Assembly (NCBI GenBank): GCA_035457425.1
Contig: DATIBR010000184.1
Span: 1 to 56,004, forward strand
Source of the DNA: Terriglobales bacterium
Lineage (GTDB): Bacteria; Acidobacteriota; Terriglobia; Terriglobales; Acidobacteriaceae
DNA length: 56,004 nucleotides
Direction of reading: 5' to 3'
The notes below the pieces were generated by a model. It saw only the letters and a program-made list of their open reading frames with translations, did not search any database and was not told the DNA's origin. A program made the translations under genes and the position numbers. Below are positions 33,172 through 43,493 of the stretch, piece by piece (position 1 is the first letter of the stretch; the number at the start of each line of letters is the position of its first letter).

Positions 33172-34674
33172 ATGACGTTCGCTTCTCTCCTCGATGGGGC
33201 CGAGGTCCTCAGCCAAAGCGGCAGCGCGTTCGTGAAGGGTGTGGACTACGACTCGCGGCGCGTCCAGCCCGGCTGGCTGTTCGTCGCCATGCGCGGCGAA
33301 GCGACCGACGGCAACCGCTACATCGACGCGGCGTTGAAGGCCGGCGCCATCGCCGTCGTCACCGATGCGGCGGAGGAGAAGCCGCGCGAAGGCGTGGCCT
33401 GGGCGGTCGTGCCGCACGGACGCCGCGCGCTGGCACGCATCAGCGCGAACTTCTACAAGCATCCCGAGAATCGGCTGAAGCTGGTCGGCATCACCGGCAC
33501 CAACGGCAAGACGACCACGTCCTATCTCGTCGAGTCGATCCTCAACGCCGCGGGGCGCAAGAGCGTGCTCGTCGGGACCATCGAATACCACGTCGCCGGC
33601 AAGAAGATTCCCGCGCCGCACACGACGCCGGAAGCGCTCGAGCTCGAAAGGCTCTTTGCGGAAGCGGTCGCGAACGGCGCGACCGACGGCGTGATGGAAG
33701 TCTCGTCGCACGCGCTCGCGCTGCAGCGCGTCTACGGCATCCCGTTCGAGGTCGCGGTGTTCACCAACCTCACGCGCGACCACCTCGACTACCACAAGGA
33801 CTTCGACGACTACTTCGCCGCCAAGCGCATCCTGTTCGAGGGCTGCGGCACCGAGCCGCCCACCACCTCGGTCATCAACGGCGACCACGAGTACGGGCAG
33901 AGGCTGGCGCAGTTCGCCAAGTCGCGCTCCCAGGTCTTCACCTACGGGATCGAGGCCGGCGAGTTCCGCCCGCAGGAGCTCGAGATCACGGAGAAGGGAA
34001 GCCGGTTCGACGTGGAGACGCCCGCGGGAAAGCTCGCGATCTGGACGCCGCTCATCGGGCGCGTGAACGTCTACAACGCGCTAGCCGCGATCACGACCGG
34101 GGTGGCGCGCGGACTGCCGAACGTGGCGATCGTCGAGGGCATCGCGGCGCTGCAGAACGTTCCCGGCCGGTTCCAGTTGGTGGATGAGGGCCAGCCCTTC
34201 ACCGTCGTGGTGGATTACGCGCACACCGACGACGCGCTGCGCAACCTGACGCAGGTCGCGCGCGAGTTCGTGAGCCGAAACGGAGCCCGCGGGCGCGTGA
34301 TCACGCTGTTCGGCTGCGGCGGCGACCGCGACAAGAAGAAGCGCCCGCTGATGGGCGAGGCCGCCGGCAAGGGCAGCGACTTCGTGGTGCTGACCTCCGA
34401 CAATCCGCGCAGCGAAGAGCCGATGGCCATCATCCAGGACGCGCTCCCAGGGCTCGCCGCGACCGGGACGCGGCATGCGGTCGAGCCGGATCGGCGAAAA
34501 GCCATCGCGCTCGCCGTCGCCGAGGCGAAGCCCGGCGACATCGTGCTCATCGCCGGAAAAGGGCACGAGGACTACCAGATCACGCGCGCGGGCACGCAGC
34601 CGTTCTCCGATGCGCAGGTTGCGCGCGCGGCGCTGCAGGTGCTCGGTCACGGCGCGGCGAGGGTGGAGCGATGA
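33172..34674 (+). CDS. murE: UDP-MurNAc-tripeptide ligase MurE, meso-DAP type
   Basis: 500 residues. The Mur ligase ATP loop GITGTNGKTTT (about 104-114), the MEVSSHAL and TNLTRDHLDYH motifs, and the DNPRSEEP segment are complete. DNPR is the signature of enzymes adding meso-diaminopimelate rather than lysine, so the wall should be of the Gram-negative A1gamma type. It is 11 bp after ftsI; its stop overlaps the murF start by ATGA. Confidence 0.96.
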   Translation: MTFASLLDGAEVLSQSGSAFVKGVDYDSRRVQPGWLFVAMRGEATDGNRYIDAALKAGAIAVVTDAAEEKPREGVAWAVVPHGRRALARISANFYKHPENRLKLVGITGTNGKTTTSYLVESILNAAGRKSVLVGTIEYHVAGKKIPAPHTTPEALELERLFAEAVANGATDGVMEVSSHALALQRVYGIPFEVAVFTNLTRDHLDYHKDFDDYFAAKRILFEGCGTEPPTTSVINGDHEYGQRLAQFAKSRSQVFTYGIEAGEFRPQELEITEKGSRFDVETPAGKLAIWTPLIGRVNVYNALAAITTGVARGLPNVAIVEGIAALQNVPGRFQLVDEGQPFTVVVDYAHTDDALRNLTQVAREFVSRNGARGRVITLFGCGGDRDKKKRPLMGEAAGKGSDFVVLTSDNPRSEEPMAIIQDALPGLAATGTRHAVEPDRRKAIALAVAEAKPGDIVLIAGKGHEDYQITRAGTQPFSDAQVARAALQVLGHGAARVER

Positions 34675-36050
34675 AGCTGGCGTTGGAAAAAGTCGGCGAG
34701 TATCTGGGCGCGACCGGCGACTTCGACCGCCATGCCACCGCGATGGGCTATTCCATCGACTCGCGCACCATCAAGCCGGGCGAGCTCTTCTTCGCGATCA
34801 AGGGTGAGCACTTCGACGGCCACGATTTCGTCGAGGCCGCGCTGCAAGCGGGCGCCGTGGCGGCTGTGGTGAGGAAAGACCGCGTCCCCGGCGGCGAACT
34901 GGCTTACCGCTGCATCTCGGTCGACGACACGCTTGCCGCGCTGCAGCGGCTCGCGCTCGCCGTCCGCAAGCTCTGGGGCAAGACGCTGGTCGGCGTGACC
35001 GGTTCCGCCGGCAAGACCACGACCAAGGAAGCCATCGCGCACGTGCTGGCGGCGAAGTTTCGCGTGCTGAAGTCGGAAGGCAATCTCAACAACCACTATG
35101 GCCTGCCGCTGCAGTTGTTGCGCCTGGAACCGGAACACGAGATCGCCGTCATCGAGATGGGCATGAACCACGCCGGCGAGATCGCCGCGCTGTGCAAGAT
35201 CGCCGAACCGAACCTGGGCGTGGTAACGAACGTCGCGCCCGTGCACCTGGGTTTCTTCAGCTCGGTGCGCGAGATCGCGTGCGCGAAGTACGAGCTCATC
35301 CAGTCGCTGCCGCGCGGCGGCACGGCGGTGCTCAATGCCGACGACCCCTACGTCTCGCAGTTCGGGCGCGACTTCCACGGGAAAGTCGTGCTCTACGGCG
35401 TCGACGGGCGCGCCGATGTTCGCGCCGAGAACGTCCGGGAACGCGGGGAGCAAGGCTCGACCTTCGATCTGGTCGCGGGTGAGAGCCATCCGGTCGAGCT
35501 GCCGCTGCTCGGCAAGCACAATGTCTATAACGCGCTCGCCGCCGCGGCGGCAGGGATGCAACGCGGCATGAGCGTGCGCGAGATCGCGGGCGCGCTTGCC
35601 TCGCTCCAGCCCGCCGACAAGCGCGGGCAGTTGCTGCGAGTGGCAGGCGCGACCGTCATCAACGACTGCTACAATTCGAATCCGAAAGCTCTCGAAGCGA
35701 TGATCGATGCGCTCGCCTCGCTGCCCGCGAAGCGGCGCATCGTGGTCGCGGGCGAGATGCTCGAACTGGGCGACGCGGCCGATGAGCTGCATTTCATGTG
35801 CGGCGCGCACGCCGCGGCCCGGCGCATGGACATGCTGGTGGGGGTACGCGGCGCGGCCAGCAAGATCGTGGAAGGCGCCCGCGCGAACGGGTTGCTCGCC
35901 GCGCAGTACGTCGGGTCGCCGGAAGAGGCGGGCGAGTGGCTGGCGGCGACGGTCCGCCAGGGCGACGCGGTGTTGCTCAAGGCCTCACGCGGCGTGCGGT
36001 TGGAGCGCGCGCTCGAGCGCTGGCAGGCGCAGGTTTCGGCCACGAAGTAA
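34671..36050 (+). CDS. murF: UDP-MurNAc-tripeptide-D-Ala-D-Ala ligase MurF
   Basis: 459 residues. The ATP loop GVTGSAGKTTTKE (about 109-121), EMGMNHAGEI and NDCYNSNPKAL are the MurF signatures. It adds D-Ala-D-Ala to complete the pentapeptide. The start overlaps murE (ATGA) and mraY follows after 36 bp. Confidence 0.96.
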   Translation: MKLALEKVGEYLGATGDFDRHATAMGYSIDSRTIKPGELFFAIKGEHFDGHDFVEAALQAGAVAAVVRKDRVPGGELAYRCISVDDTLAALQRLALAVRKLWGKTLVGVTGSAGKTTTKEAIAHVLAAKFRVLKSEGNLNNHYGLPLQLLRLEPEHEIAVIEMGMNHAGEIAALCKIAEPNLGVVTNVAPVHLGFFSSVREIACAKYELIQSLPRGGTAVLNADDPYVSQFGRDFHGKVVLYGVDGRADVRAENVRERGEQGSTFDLVAGESHPVELPLLGKHNVYNALAAAAAGMQRGMSVREIAGALASLQPADKRGQLLRVAGATVINDCYNSNPKALEAMIDALASLPAKRRIVVAGEMLELGDAADELHFMCGAHAAARRMDMLVGVRGAASKIVEGARANGLLAAQYVGSPEEAGEWLAATVRQGDAVLLKASRGVRLERALERWQAQVSATK

Positions 36051-36086
36051 GCGACGGGAAAAACCGGACGGAAGGAACGGCGACTT

Positions 36087-37229
36087 TTGCTCTTTTGGCT
36101 GCTCTACGAAAAGATCTTTCACCTCGACCCGTTCTTTTCGCCTTTCCGCATCTTCCGCTTCCTCACCTTCCGCACCGCGTTCGCGTCGCTCACCGCCATG
36201 TTCATGGCGATGATCATCGGGCCGGCGGTCATCCGCCAGCTGCGTGAGTTCCAGATCGGCCAGTACATCCGCGAAGAGGGCCCGAAGGCGCACCAGAAGA
36301 AGGCCGGCACGCCGACGATGGGCGGCGTCCTCATCACCATCTCCATCGTCGTGCCCACCATCCTGTGGGCGGACCTGACGAACAAGTTCGTGTGGCTGGC
36401 GGTGATGGGCACGCTCGCCTTCGCGGCCATCGGGTTCGCCGACGACTACCTGAAGATCGTTCACCACCGCAACCTCGGCCTCACCGGCCGCACCAAGCTG
36501 ATGCTGCAGTTCCTCGCCAGCATCGTGATCGCGGTGCTGCTGGTGCTGATGCAGGCGCGCGGCGACTACTCCACGCACCTCATCGTGCCGTTCTTCAAGA
36601 ATTTCCGGCCGGACCTGGCGTTCGCGGGCCTGGAGCACAACCCCTACCTGATGCCGATCGCGTTCCTGCCGTTCATCGCCTTCGTCGCGGTCGTGATCGT
36701 AGGCTCGTCGAACGCGGTGAACCTGACCGACGGCCTGGACGGCCTCGCCATCGGCTGCACGGTCATCGCCGCCGGCGCGCTGACCGTGCTCACCTACGTC
36801 AGCGGCCACGCGCAGTTCGCCGACTATCTCGAGCTGCAGCGCATGCCGCAGGTGGGCGAGCTCAGCATCTTCTGCGGCGCGATGGTCGGAGCGGCCATCG
36901 GCTTCCTCTGGTACAACGCGCACCCGGCGGAGATCTTCATGGGCGACGTAGGCTCGCTCGCGCTCGGCGGCGCCATCGGCATCGTCGCCGTCATCATCAA
37001 GCAGGAGCTGCTGCTGCCGTTCATCGGCGGCATCTTCGTCATCGAGGCGCTCTCCGTGATCCTGCAGGTCGGCTCCTACAAGCTGCGCAAGAAGCGCATC
37101 TTCAAGATGGCGCCGCTGCATCACCACTTCGAGCTGATGGGCTGGTCGGAGTCGAAGATCATCGTGCGCTTCTGGATCGCGTCGCTGGTGTTTGCACTCT
37201 TTGCTCTCACGACGCTGAAGTTGCGCTAG
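36087..37229 (+). CDS. mraY: Phospho-MurNAc-pentapeptide translocase MraY
   Basis: 380 residues with about ten helices. TTG start preceded by AAGGAA; the protein then begins LLFWLLYEK, the usual MraY opening. Signatures: [16 protein letters not shown], the aspartate pair in [20 protein letters not shown] and [11 protein letters not shown]. It links phospho-MurNAc-pentapeptide to undecaprenyl phosphate to form lipid I at the inner membrane. Confidence 0.96.
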   Translation: MLFWLLYEKIFHLDPFFSPFRIFRFLTFRTAFASLTAMFMAMIIGPAVIRQLREFQIGQYIREEGPKAHQKKAGTPTMGGVLITISIVVPTILWADLTNKFVWLAVMGTLAFAAIGFADDYLKIVHHRNLGLTGRTKLMLQFLASIVIAVLLVLMQARGDYSTHLIVPFFKNFRPDLAFAGLEHNPYLMPIAFLPFIAFVAVVIVGSSNAVNLTDGLDGLAIGCTVIAAGALTVLTYVSGHAQFADYLELQRMPQVGELSIFCGAMVGAAIGFLWYNAHPAEIFMGDVGSLALGGAIGIVAVIIKQELLLPFIGGIFVIEALSVILQVGSYKLRKKRIFKMAPLHHHFELMGWSESKIIVRFWIASLVFALFALTTLKLR

Positions 37230-37252
37230 CGTCCACAGGGAACCGTGTCAGA

Positions 37253-38644
37253 ATGGCCGCAGAGATGGAATGGAGCGGGAAACGCGTGCTGGTCGTCGGA
37301 CTGGGCAAGTCCGGCGTGGCCGCGGCGTTTTTCCTGCAGGAGCACGGCGCGCGCGTCACTGTTTCCGACGCCAAGACCGAGGACCAGCTGCGCGAGCTCA
37401 TTCCCGCGCTGCTCGACCGCGGCATCGTGGTCGAGGCCGGCCGCCACGGCGAACGCACCTTCCGCGACCAGGACCTCATCGTCGTCTCGCCCGGCGTGCC
37501 CTATGACGAGCCCCACCTTCAGCAGGCGCGGACACATGGCATCCAGGTCATCGGCGAGGTCGAACTGGCCGCGCGCTTCCTGAAGGGGCCCATCGTCGCA
37601 ATCACGGGCTCGAACGGCAAGACCACCACGACGGCGCTCGCGGGCGAGATCCTCGCCAAGAGCGGGCTCAAGGCGCAGGTCGGCGGCAACATCGGCAAGC
37701 CGGTCATCGAGATGATCCCCACCTCGACGCCCCAGACGTGGAACGTGCTCGAGATCTCCAGCTTCCAGCTCGAGACCATCGAAACCTTCCATCCGAGGGT
37801 CGCCGTCATCCTGAATATCACGCCCGACCACCTCGACCGCCACCGGACGTTCGAGGGATACGTCGCGGCGAAGGCGCGCATCTTCGAGAACCAGGGCGAC
37901 GGGGACTTCGCGGTCCTGAACATGGACGACGCGACGTGCGTCTCGCTGGCGCAGCGCGTCAAAGCGCAGGTCCGCGGCTTCAGCCGCCGCGACGCCGTCA
38001 AGACCGGCGCCTATATAAAGGACGGCAAGATCTTCTACCGCGACGCGGCTGGTGAGCACGAAGTCATGCCGACCTCGGCCATCGGGCTCAAGGGCGCGCA
38101 CAACCAGGAGAACGTGCTCGCGGCGGTGTGCGTCGCGATGCTCGCCGGCGCGAAGCCGCAGCAGATCGCGAGCGCCGTCCGGGAGTTCCGCGCGGTCGAG
38201 CATCGGCTGGAATTCGTCGCCAACATCAACGGCGTCGAGTACTACAACGATTCCAAGGCGACCAACGTCGACGCCACCATCAAGGCGCTGGAATCGTTTC
38301 CCGGCGGCATCCACCTCATTCTGGGCGGCAAGGACAAGGGCAGCGACTACTCGCTGTTGAACGTGCTGCTGAAAGAGCGCGTGAAGCGGGTGTACACCAT
38401 CGGCGCCGCCGCGGCGAAGATCGAGGAGCAGACCGCGGGCGCTGCGCCCACCGTGCGGGCCGAGACCATCGAGACCGCGGTCAAGAAAGCCCACGAGGCT
38501 GCTCTCGCCGGCGAGGTCGTGCTGCTCGCGCCCGCCTGCGCCAGCTTCGACCAGTTCACCTCCTACGAGCACCGCGGCCGTGCCTTCAAGGAACTGGTCC
38601 GCGCGCTCTCCGCCCGCAAGACGCCGGTGGGAGGCGCGGCCTGA
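37253..38644 (+). CDS. murD: UDP-MurNAc-L-alanine:D-glutamate ligase MurD
   Basis: 463 residues from the ATG at 37253. Signatures: N-terminal Rossmann-like VLVVGLGKSGVAAA, ATP loop ITGSNGKTTTT, EISSFQLET and YYNDSKATNVDAT. It adds D-glutamate to UDP-MurNAc-L-Ala. The stop and ftsW start share TGATG. Confidence 0.96.
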   Translation: MAAEMEWSGKRVLVVGLGKSGVAAAFFLQEHGARVTVSDAKTEDQLRELIPALLDRGIVVEAGRHGERTFRDQDLIVVSPGVPYDEPHLQQARTHGIQVIGEVELAARFLKGPIVAITGSNGKTTTTALAGEILAKSGLKAQVGGNIGKPVIEMIPTSTPQTWNVLEISSFQLETIETFHPRVAVILNITPDHLDRHRTFEGYVAAKARIFENQGDGDFAVLNMDDATCVSLAQRVKAQVRGFSRRDAVKTGAYIKDGKIFYRDAAGEHEVMPTSAIGLKGAHNQENVLAAVCVAMLAGAKPQQIASAVREFRAVEHRLEFVANINGVEYYNDSKATNVDATIKALESFPGGIHLILGGKDKGSDYSLLNVLLKERVKRVYTIGAAAAKIEEQTAGAAPTVRAETIETAVKKAHEAALAGEVVLLAPACASFDQFTSYEHRGRAFKELVRALSARKTPVGGAA

Positions 38645-39735
38645 TGGCGAAGCGCGTCAGTGTCGACAAGACGCTGTTCATCGTCACGCTGCTGCTGGTG
38701 TTCATCGGGCTGATCATGGTGTTCAGCGCGTCGGCCGTGATGGCGAGCGAGCGTTACGGCTCGGCGTACGCCTTCCTGCTGCGCCAGGGCGTGATGGCGC
38801 TGCTCGGCTTCGCCGCGATGTTCCTCACCATGCGCGTGGACTACCGCAGGTACAAACACCCGGCGTTCGTCTTCGGCCTGGTCGGCGTCACGACGCTGCT
38901 GCTGATCGCGGTCTTCTTCGTCGACCGCGCGCACAACACGCATCGCTGGATCCGCTGGGGCTGGTTCAGCCTGCAGCCTTCGGAGCTTGCCAAGCCCGCC
39001 ATCATCCTGTTCCTCGCCTGGTTCCTCGAGACGCGTACGCGCTCCATGGACGACTGGCGCAACACGCTGTTGCCTGCCGTGCTGCCGACCCTCATCCTGT
39101 GCGCGCTCATCGTGAAGGAGCCGGACCTCGGCACCGCCATCGTCTGCGCGCTCATCACCGGGGTCGTGCTCTACATCGCGGGCATGCGCCTGCGGTGGTT
39201 CGCCGCCGGATTCGCGGCCTGCCTGCCGGTGCTCTACGTCCTCATCTTCCGGGTGCAGTGGCGCTATGACCGCATCATGGCCTTCCTCGATCCCTACGCC
39301 GACCCGCAAGGCAAGGGCTTCCACATGATCCAGTCGCTCATCGCGGTCGGCACCGGCGGCATCACCGGGCTCGGCCTGATGGAAGGGAAGCAGAAGCTCT
39401 TCTACCTGCCGGAGCCGCACACCGACTTCATTTACGCGGTGCTCTCGGAAGAGTTCGGATTGGCGGGGGCGTTGATCGTGGTCGCGCTGTTCGCGATTTT
39501 CCTCTACCGCGGGATGCGCACGGCGCTCGCGACCAACGACGTCTTCGCGCGCTACCTCGCGACCGGCATCACCGCGATGGTCGTGGTGCAGGCGCTGTTC
39601 AACATCAGCGTGGTGCTCGGCCTGCTGCCCACCAAGGGCATCCCGCTGCCCTTCATTTCCTACGGCGGTTCGGCGCTGTTCGTTACACTGGCCAGCGTCG
39701 GCGTGCTGCTGAACATCACGCAGCAGACGGACTGA
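38644..39735 (+). CDS. ftsW: Septal peptidoglycan glycosyltransferase FtsW
   Basis: 363 residues, about ten transmembrane helices, SEDS family. Signatures: [25 protein letters not shown] (carrying the aspartate expected to be catalytic), [18 protein letters not shown] and [18 protein letters not shown]. It polymerises lipid II with FtsI as partner. The N-terminal cytoplasmic tail is only about ten residues. Confidence 0.96.
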   Translation: MAKRVSVDKTLFIVTLLLVFIGLIMVFSASAVMASERYGSAYAFLLRQGVMALLGFAAMFLTMRVDYRRYKHPAFVFGLVGVTTLLLIAVFFVDRAHNTHRWIRWGWFSLQPSELAKPAIILFLAWFLETRTRSMDDWRNTLLPAVLPTLILCALIVKEPDLGTAIVCALITGVVLYIAGMRLRWFAAGFAACLPVLYVLIFRVQWRYDRIMAFLDPYADPQGKGFHMIQSLIAVGTGGITGLGLMEGKQKLFYLPEPHTDFIYAVLSEEFGLAGALIVVALFAIFLYRGMRTALATNDVFARYLATGITAMVVVQALFNISVVLGLLPTKGIPLPFISYGGSALFVTLASVGVLLNITQQTD

Positions 39736-39739
39736 ACCC

Positions 39740-40846
39740 ATGAGAGCCATCCTGGCCGGCGGCGGAACCGGCGGACACGTCATCCCTGCGCTCGCCATCG
39801 CGCACGAGCTGCGCGCGCGCTACGGCGCGGAAGTCGCGTTCATCGGCACCGCGCGCGGCATCGAGACGCGGCTGGTCCCGCAGGCCGGCTTTCCGCTGGA
39901 GCTCATCGAGGTCGGCGGGCTGAAGAACGTCTCGCTCGCCACGCGCCTCCAGACGCTCGCTGCGCTGCCGCGGGCCATCGCGCGTTCGTGGCAAGTGCTG
40001 CAGGAGTTCAGGCCGCACGTGGTCATCGGCGTCGGCGGCTACGCCAGCGGCCCCGCCATGCTCGCCGCCTCGCTCAGCTCCATCCCCACGGTCGCCTTCG
40101 AGCCTAACGTGGTCCCGGGACTGGCGAATCGCGCAGTCGCGCCGCTGGTGACGACCGCGGTCGTCCACTTCGAAGAGACCGGCGAATACTTTCGGCGGTT
40201 CGTCGTGACCGGCGTGCCGGTACGCCACGCATTCTTCGACCTGCCGGAACGTCCGGCCGGGGTGCATCCGACGCTGCTGGTGTTCGGCGGCAGCCAGGGC
40301 GCGGCCGCGATCAACAAGGTCGTGATCGAGTCGCTGCCCGAGCTCGCCGGACGCGTGCGAGGGGTGCACATCGTCCACCAGACCGGCGAGCGCGACTATA
40401 ATTCCGCGCAAGCGGCGTATCTGCGGGCTCCCGTGGCAGCAGAGGTTTCCCCATTCATCGACGACATGCCGGGCGCGTTCGCGCGCGCCGACCTCCTCGT
40501 GTGCCGCTCGGGCGCGAGCACCGTGGCGGAGGTGACCGCGGCAGGCAAGCCCGCCATCTTCGTCCCGTTCCCGCGCGCGGCCGACGACCACCAGCGCCGC
40601 AATGCCGAAGCGCTGGCTGCGCGCGGCGCAGCGTTGCTGATCCCTGAAGCGGAGCTGACCAGCGCGCGCTTCGTCGAAGCAGTCGCCGCGCTGCTGAACG
40701 ACGCACCCGCTCGCCAGCGCATGGGCACGGCCGCCAAAGCGATGGCGCGTGCCAACGCCGCCGGCGTGATCGCCGCGATCGCGGCGCGGCTCGCCGGCGT
40801 CGCGTCGGAATCCCAGAACGATTCCCGCAAGGCGGCGGCGCACTGA
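39740..40846 (+). CDS. murG: UDP-GlcNAc:undecaprenyl-PP-MurNAc-pentapeptide GlcNAc transferase MurG
   Basis: 368 residues. The first lipid-binding glycine loop [15 protein letters not shown] is at residues 6-20, [11 protein letters not shown] at about 97, and the donor-site [10 protein letters not shown] at about 257. It converts lipid I to lipid II on the inner face of the membrane. It starts four bases after ftsW and its stop overlaps murC (TGATG). Confidence 0.96.
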   Translation: MRAILAGGGTGGHVIPALAIAHELRARYGAEVAFIGTARGIETRLVPQAGFPLELIEVGGLKNVSLATRLQTLAALPRAIARSWQVLQEFRPHVVIGVGGYASGPAMLAASLSSIPTVAFEPNVVPGLANRAVAPLVTTAVVHFEETGEYFRRFVVTGVPVRHAFFDLPERPAGVHPTLLVFGGSQGAAAINKVVIESLPELAGRVRGVHIVHQTGERDYNSAQAAYLRAPVAAEVSPFIDDMPGAFARADLLVCRSGASTVAEVTAAGKPAIFVPFPRAADDHQRRNAEALAARGAALLIPEAELTSARFVEAVAALLNDAPARQRMGTAAKAMARANAAGVIAAIAARLAGVASESQNDSRKAAAH

Positions 40847-42261
40847 TGTTCGCGCGCATCCAGCGGATCCACTTCGTCGGCGTCGGTGGCATCGGCATGA
40901 GCGGCATCGCCGAGGTCCTGTTGAACCTCGGCTGGAAGGTCTCCGGCTCCGACCTGAAGGCCTCGCCGGTCACGCAGCGTCTCGCCAACCTGGGCGCCAT
41001 CATCTTCGAAGGGCATCGCGCCGAGAACCTTGCCGCCGCTGACCCCGAGGTCCTCGTCACCAGCTCCGCCATCGCGCGCGACAACCCGGAAGTCGCCGAA
41101 GCGCGCCGCCGCAAGCTGCCGGTCATCCAGCGCGCGGAGATGCTGGCGGAGCTGATGCGGCTGAAGTACGGTATCGCTGTCGCCGGAATGCACGGCAAGA
41201 CGACCACGACGTCGATGGTCGCGCAGGTCCTCGCCGCCGGGGGCCTCGACCCCACGGTCATCGTGGGCGGGCGCGTCGAGGCCATGGGCTCCAACGCGCG
41301 CCTCGGCAAGTCGCAGTACCTGGTCGCCGAGGCGGACGAGAGCGACCGCTCGTTCCTCAAGCTCTCGCCCATCCTCAGCGTGGTCACCAACGTGGACCGC
41401 GAGCACATGGACTGCTACCGCGACATGGCCGACGTGGAGCGCACCTTCATCGAGTTCATGGACCGCGTGCCGTTCTACGGCTTGGTCGTCGCCTGCAACG
41501 ACGATGACGCGCTGCGCGCCTTGCTGCCGCGCGTCGATCGCCGCATCGTGACCTACGGCGCACGCGCCGGCTCCGACTTCCTGATCGTGGCCGTGAGCTG
41601 CGCCGGCGGCGCGGGCAAGCCGATGTCGAGCTTCCAGGTGTCGTATGGCGGAAGGTCGCTGGGCGACTTCCACCTCCACGTCCCGGGCGCGCACAACGTG
41701 CTGAATGCCACGGCCGCGATCGCGGTCGGCATCGGGCTGGACGTGCCGGTCGCGAGCATCCGCGAAGCGCTCGAGCACTTTCGTGGCGTCGATCGCCGCT
41801 TCCAGGTGAAGGGAACCGCCGCCGGCGTGACCGTGGTCGACGACTACGGCCACCATCCGACCGAGATCCGCGCCACGCTCCAGGCCGCCCGGCAGTGCGG
41901 CTACCGCCAGATCCACGTTGTCTTCCAGCCGCACCGCTACACCCGCACGCAGCTCCTGATGGATGAGTTCGCCGGCGCCTTCGGCGACGCCGATACGGTC
42001 CACGTGCTCGACATCTATGCCGCCAGCGAGCCGGCCATCGCGGGCGTCACGGGAGAGGCGCTGGCGCAGCACATCGCGCGGCGCGGCGGCCAGGTGGCGG
42101 CCTACCGCGCGTCGTTTGCGGACGCCATCGAAGCGGTGGCGAGCGCCGCCGGCGAGGGCGACCTGGTGCTGACGCTGGGCGCCGGCAACGTCTCGCAGCT
42201 CGGGCCGCAGCTGCTGGAGCGCCTGGGCGCCCGCAGCGGGAGCGCGGCGGCGCGAAAATGA
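40846..42261 (+). CDS. murC: UDP-MurNAc:L-alanine ligase MurC
   Basis: 471 residues. Signatures: HFVGVGGIGMSGIAEVLLNLG at the N terminus, ATP loop GMHGKTTTTS (about 114), EADESDRSF, and VVDDYGHHPTEI. It starts the peptide stem by adding L-alanine. murB and ddl, which in many clusters follow murC, are not found; the next gene is ftsQ after 137 bp. Confidence 0.96.
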   Translation: MFARIQRIHFVGVGGIGMSGIAEVLLNLGWKVSGSDLKASPVTQRLANLGAIIFEGHRAENLAAADPEVLVTSSAIARDNPEVAEARRRKLPVIQRAEMLAELMRLKYGIAVAGMHGKTTTTSMVAQVLAAGGLDPTVIVGGRVEAMGSNARLGKSQYLVAEADESDRSFLKLSPILSVVTNVDREHMDCYRDMADVERTFIEFMDRVPFYGLVVACNDDDALRALLPRVDRRIVTYGARAGSDFLIVAVSCAGGAGKPMSSFQVSYGGRSLGDFHLHVPGAHNVLNATAAIAVGIGLDVPVASIREALEHFRGVDRRFQVKGTAAGVTVVDDYGHHPTEIRATLQAARQCGYRQIHVVFQPHRYTRTQLLMDEFAGAFGDADTVHVLDIYAASEPAIAGVTGEALAQHIARRGGQVAAYRASFADAIEAVASAAGEGDLVLTLGAGNVSQLGPQLLERLGARSGSAAARK

Positions 42262-42398
42262 CTAGAAAGTAAACCCGAAGATATCGGCAACAAAGCCGAC
42301 AAAAACCGGAGTTTTCCGCACTTTTCCCCTCACCATAAAGCCAATCCCGCGTTATAGTTAGCGCACGGCGAGTCTCTGCCCAAAGTCCGGCGAGGGTG

Positions 42399-43493
42399 AT
42401 GGCGGGAAACGGAAGGTTCACGCGCGAGGATGAGTCTGAGTCGAGGCGGCGCGGCACGCGTGCCGGCGTGCAGCCGCCCGACGACGATCTGCGCGAACTC
42501 GAGGTCGACGCGCGCGATCTCGACCTCCCCGATCTTGAGAACGAAGCCGAGCCGCAATTCCTGCGCGGCCAGCGGCGCGTCTCCGTCCGCCGCGGGCCTC
42601 TCCCCAAGAAGACCGCCAACCGGCTGAAGTACGTGGCGCTGGTCGCGCTCGCGGCGGGCGTGCTGGGCACCGTGGCTTTCGCGGTCTACCGCTACGGCGC
42701 GCACTCATGGCGCTTCCGCGTCGAATCGGGCGACAGCATCGAGCTGAACGGCAACCAGAACGTCACGCGCGCGCAGGTGATGGAAGTGATGGGCGGCGAC
42801 ATCGGGCGCAACGTCTTCTTCGTCCCGCTCGAAGCGCGCAAGAAGCAGCTCGAGCAGATCCCGTGGGTGGAGTCCGCGGCGGTGATGCGCCTGCTGCCCG
42901 ACCGGCTGCGCGTGGAAGTGAAAGAGCGCACGCCGGTCGCCTTCGTGCAGCTCGGCTCCAAGATCCTGCTCGCCGATGCGCACGGCGTGCTCATGGACCT
43001 TCCGCCGAGATCGCAAAACAAGTATTCGTTCCCGGTCATCGTGGGCGCTTCGGACGCCGAGCCGCTCTCGACGCGCGCGGCGCGCATGAAGATCTACAAC
43101 GCGCTGGTGCGCGAGCTCGATTCCGACGGCTCGAACTACTCGAAAGACCTGAGTGAAGTGGACCTCTCCGACCCCGACGACGTGAAGGTGACCGTGGCCG
43201 ACCCGGCGGGCGCGGTGCTGCTGCACCTGGGCTCGGCGAGTTTTCTCGAGCGCTACAAGACCTACATCTCGCACGCCGCGGAGTGGCGCGCGCAGTATCG
43301 CAAGCTTGAATCGGTGGACCTCCGTTTCGACCGCCAGATCATCGTCAATCCGGATTCGCGGAGCGCAGCGCCGGCTCCGCCGCCGGCTTCCAGCCCAACC
43401 GTCCAGCCAGCCAGGACCACCACCAGAGCGAAGGCCAGGGCCAAAGTTAAGAGCAATGGGAAAAGAGCAGCCGAACCTACTCACCGCGATTGA
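42399..43493 (+). CDS. ftsQ: Cell division protein FtsQ (DivIB)
   Basis: 364 residues. A hydrophilic N-terminal tail of about 75 residues precedes one transmembrane helix (about 78-98). A POTRA domain follows (about 105-180, IELNGNQNVTRAQVMEVMGG) and then the FtsQ beta domain (IPWVESAAVMRLLPDRLRVEVKERTPVAF). The C terminus is Pro/Thr/Lys-rich. The ATG at 42399 is preferred over a GTG one codon earlier. A TATAGT (42353-42358) upstream may be an internal promoter. Overlaps ftsA by 38 bp. Confidence 0.9.
   Translation: MAGNGRFTREDESESRRRGTRAGVQPPDDDLRELEVDARDLDLPDLENEAEPQFLRGQRRVSVRRGPLPKKTANRLKYVALVALAAGVLGTVAFAVYRYGAHSWRFRVESGDSIELNGNQNVTRAQVMEVMGGDIGRNVFFVPLEARKKQLEQIPWVESAAVMRLLPDRLRVEVKERTPVAFVQLGSKILLADAHGVLMDLPPRSQNKYSFPVIVGASDAEPLSTRAARMKIYNALVRELDSDGSNYSKDLSEVDLSDPDDVKVTVADPAGAVLLHLGSASFLERYKTYISHAAEWRAQYRKLESVDLRFDRQIIVNPDSRSAAPAPPPASSPTVQPARTTTRAKARAKVKSNGKRAAEPTHRD

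Noticed and set aside
36365-37252. Long upstream extension of the murD frame over mraY
   Set aside because: Reads as Arg/Ala/Gly-rich shadow of mraY; the ATG at 37253 begins the murD fold.
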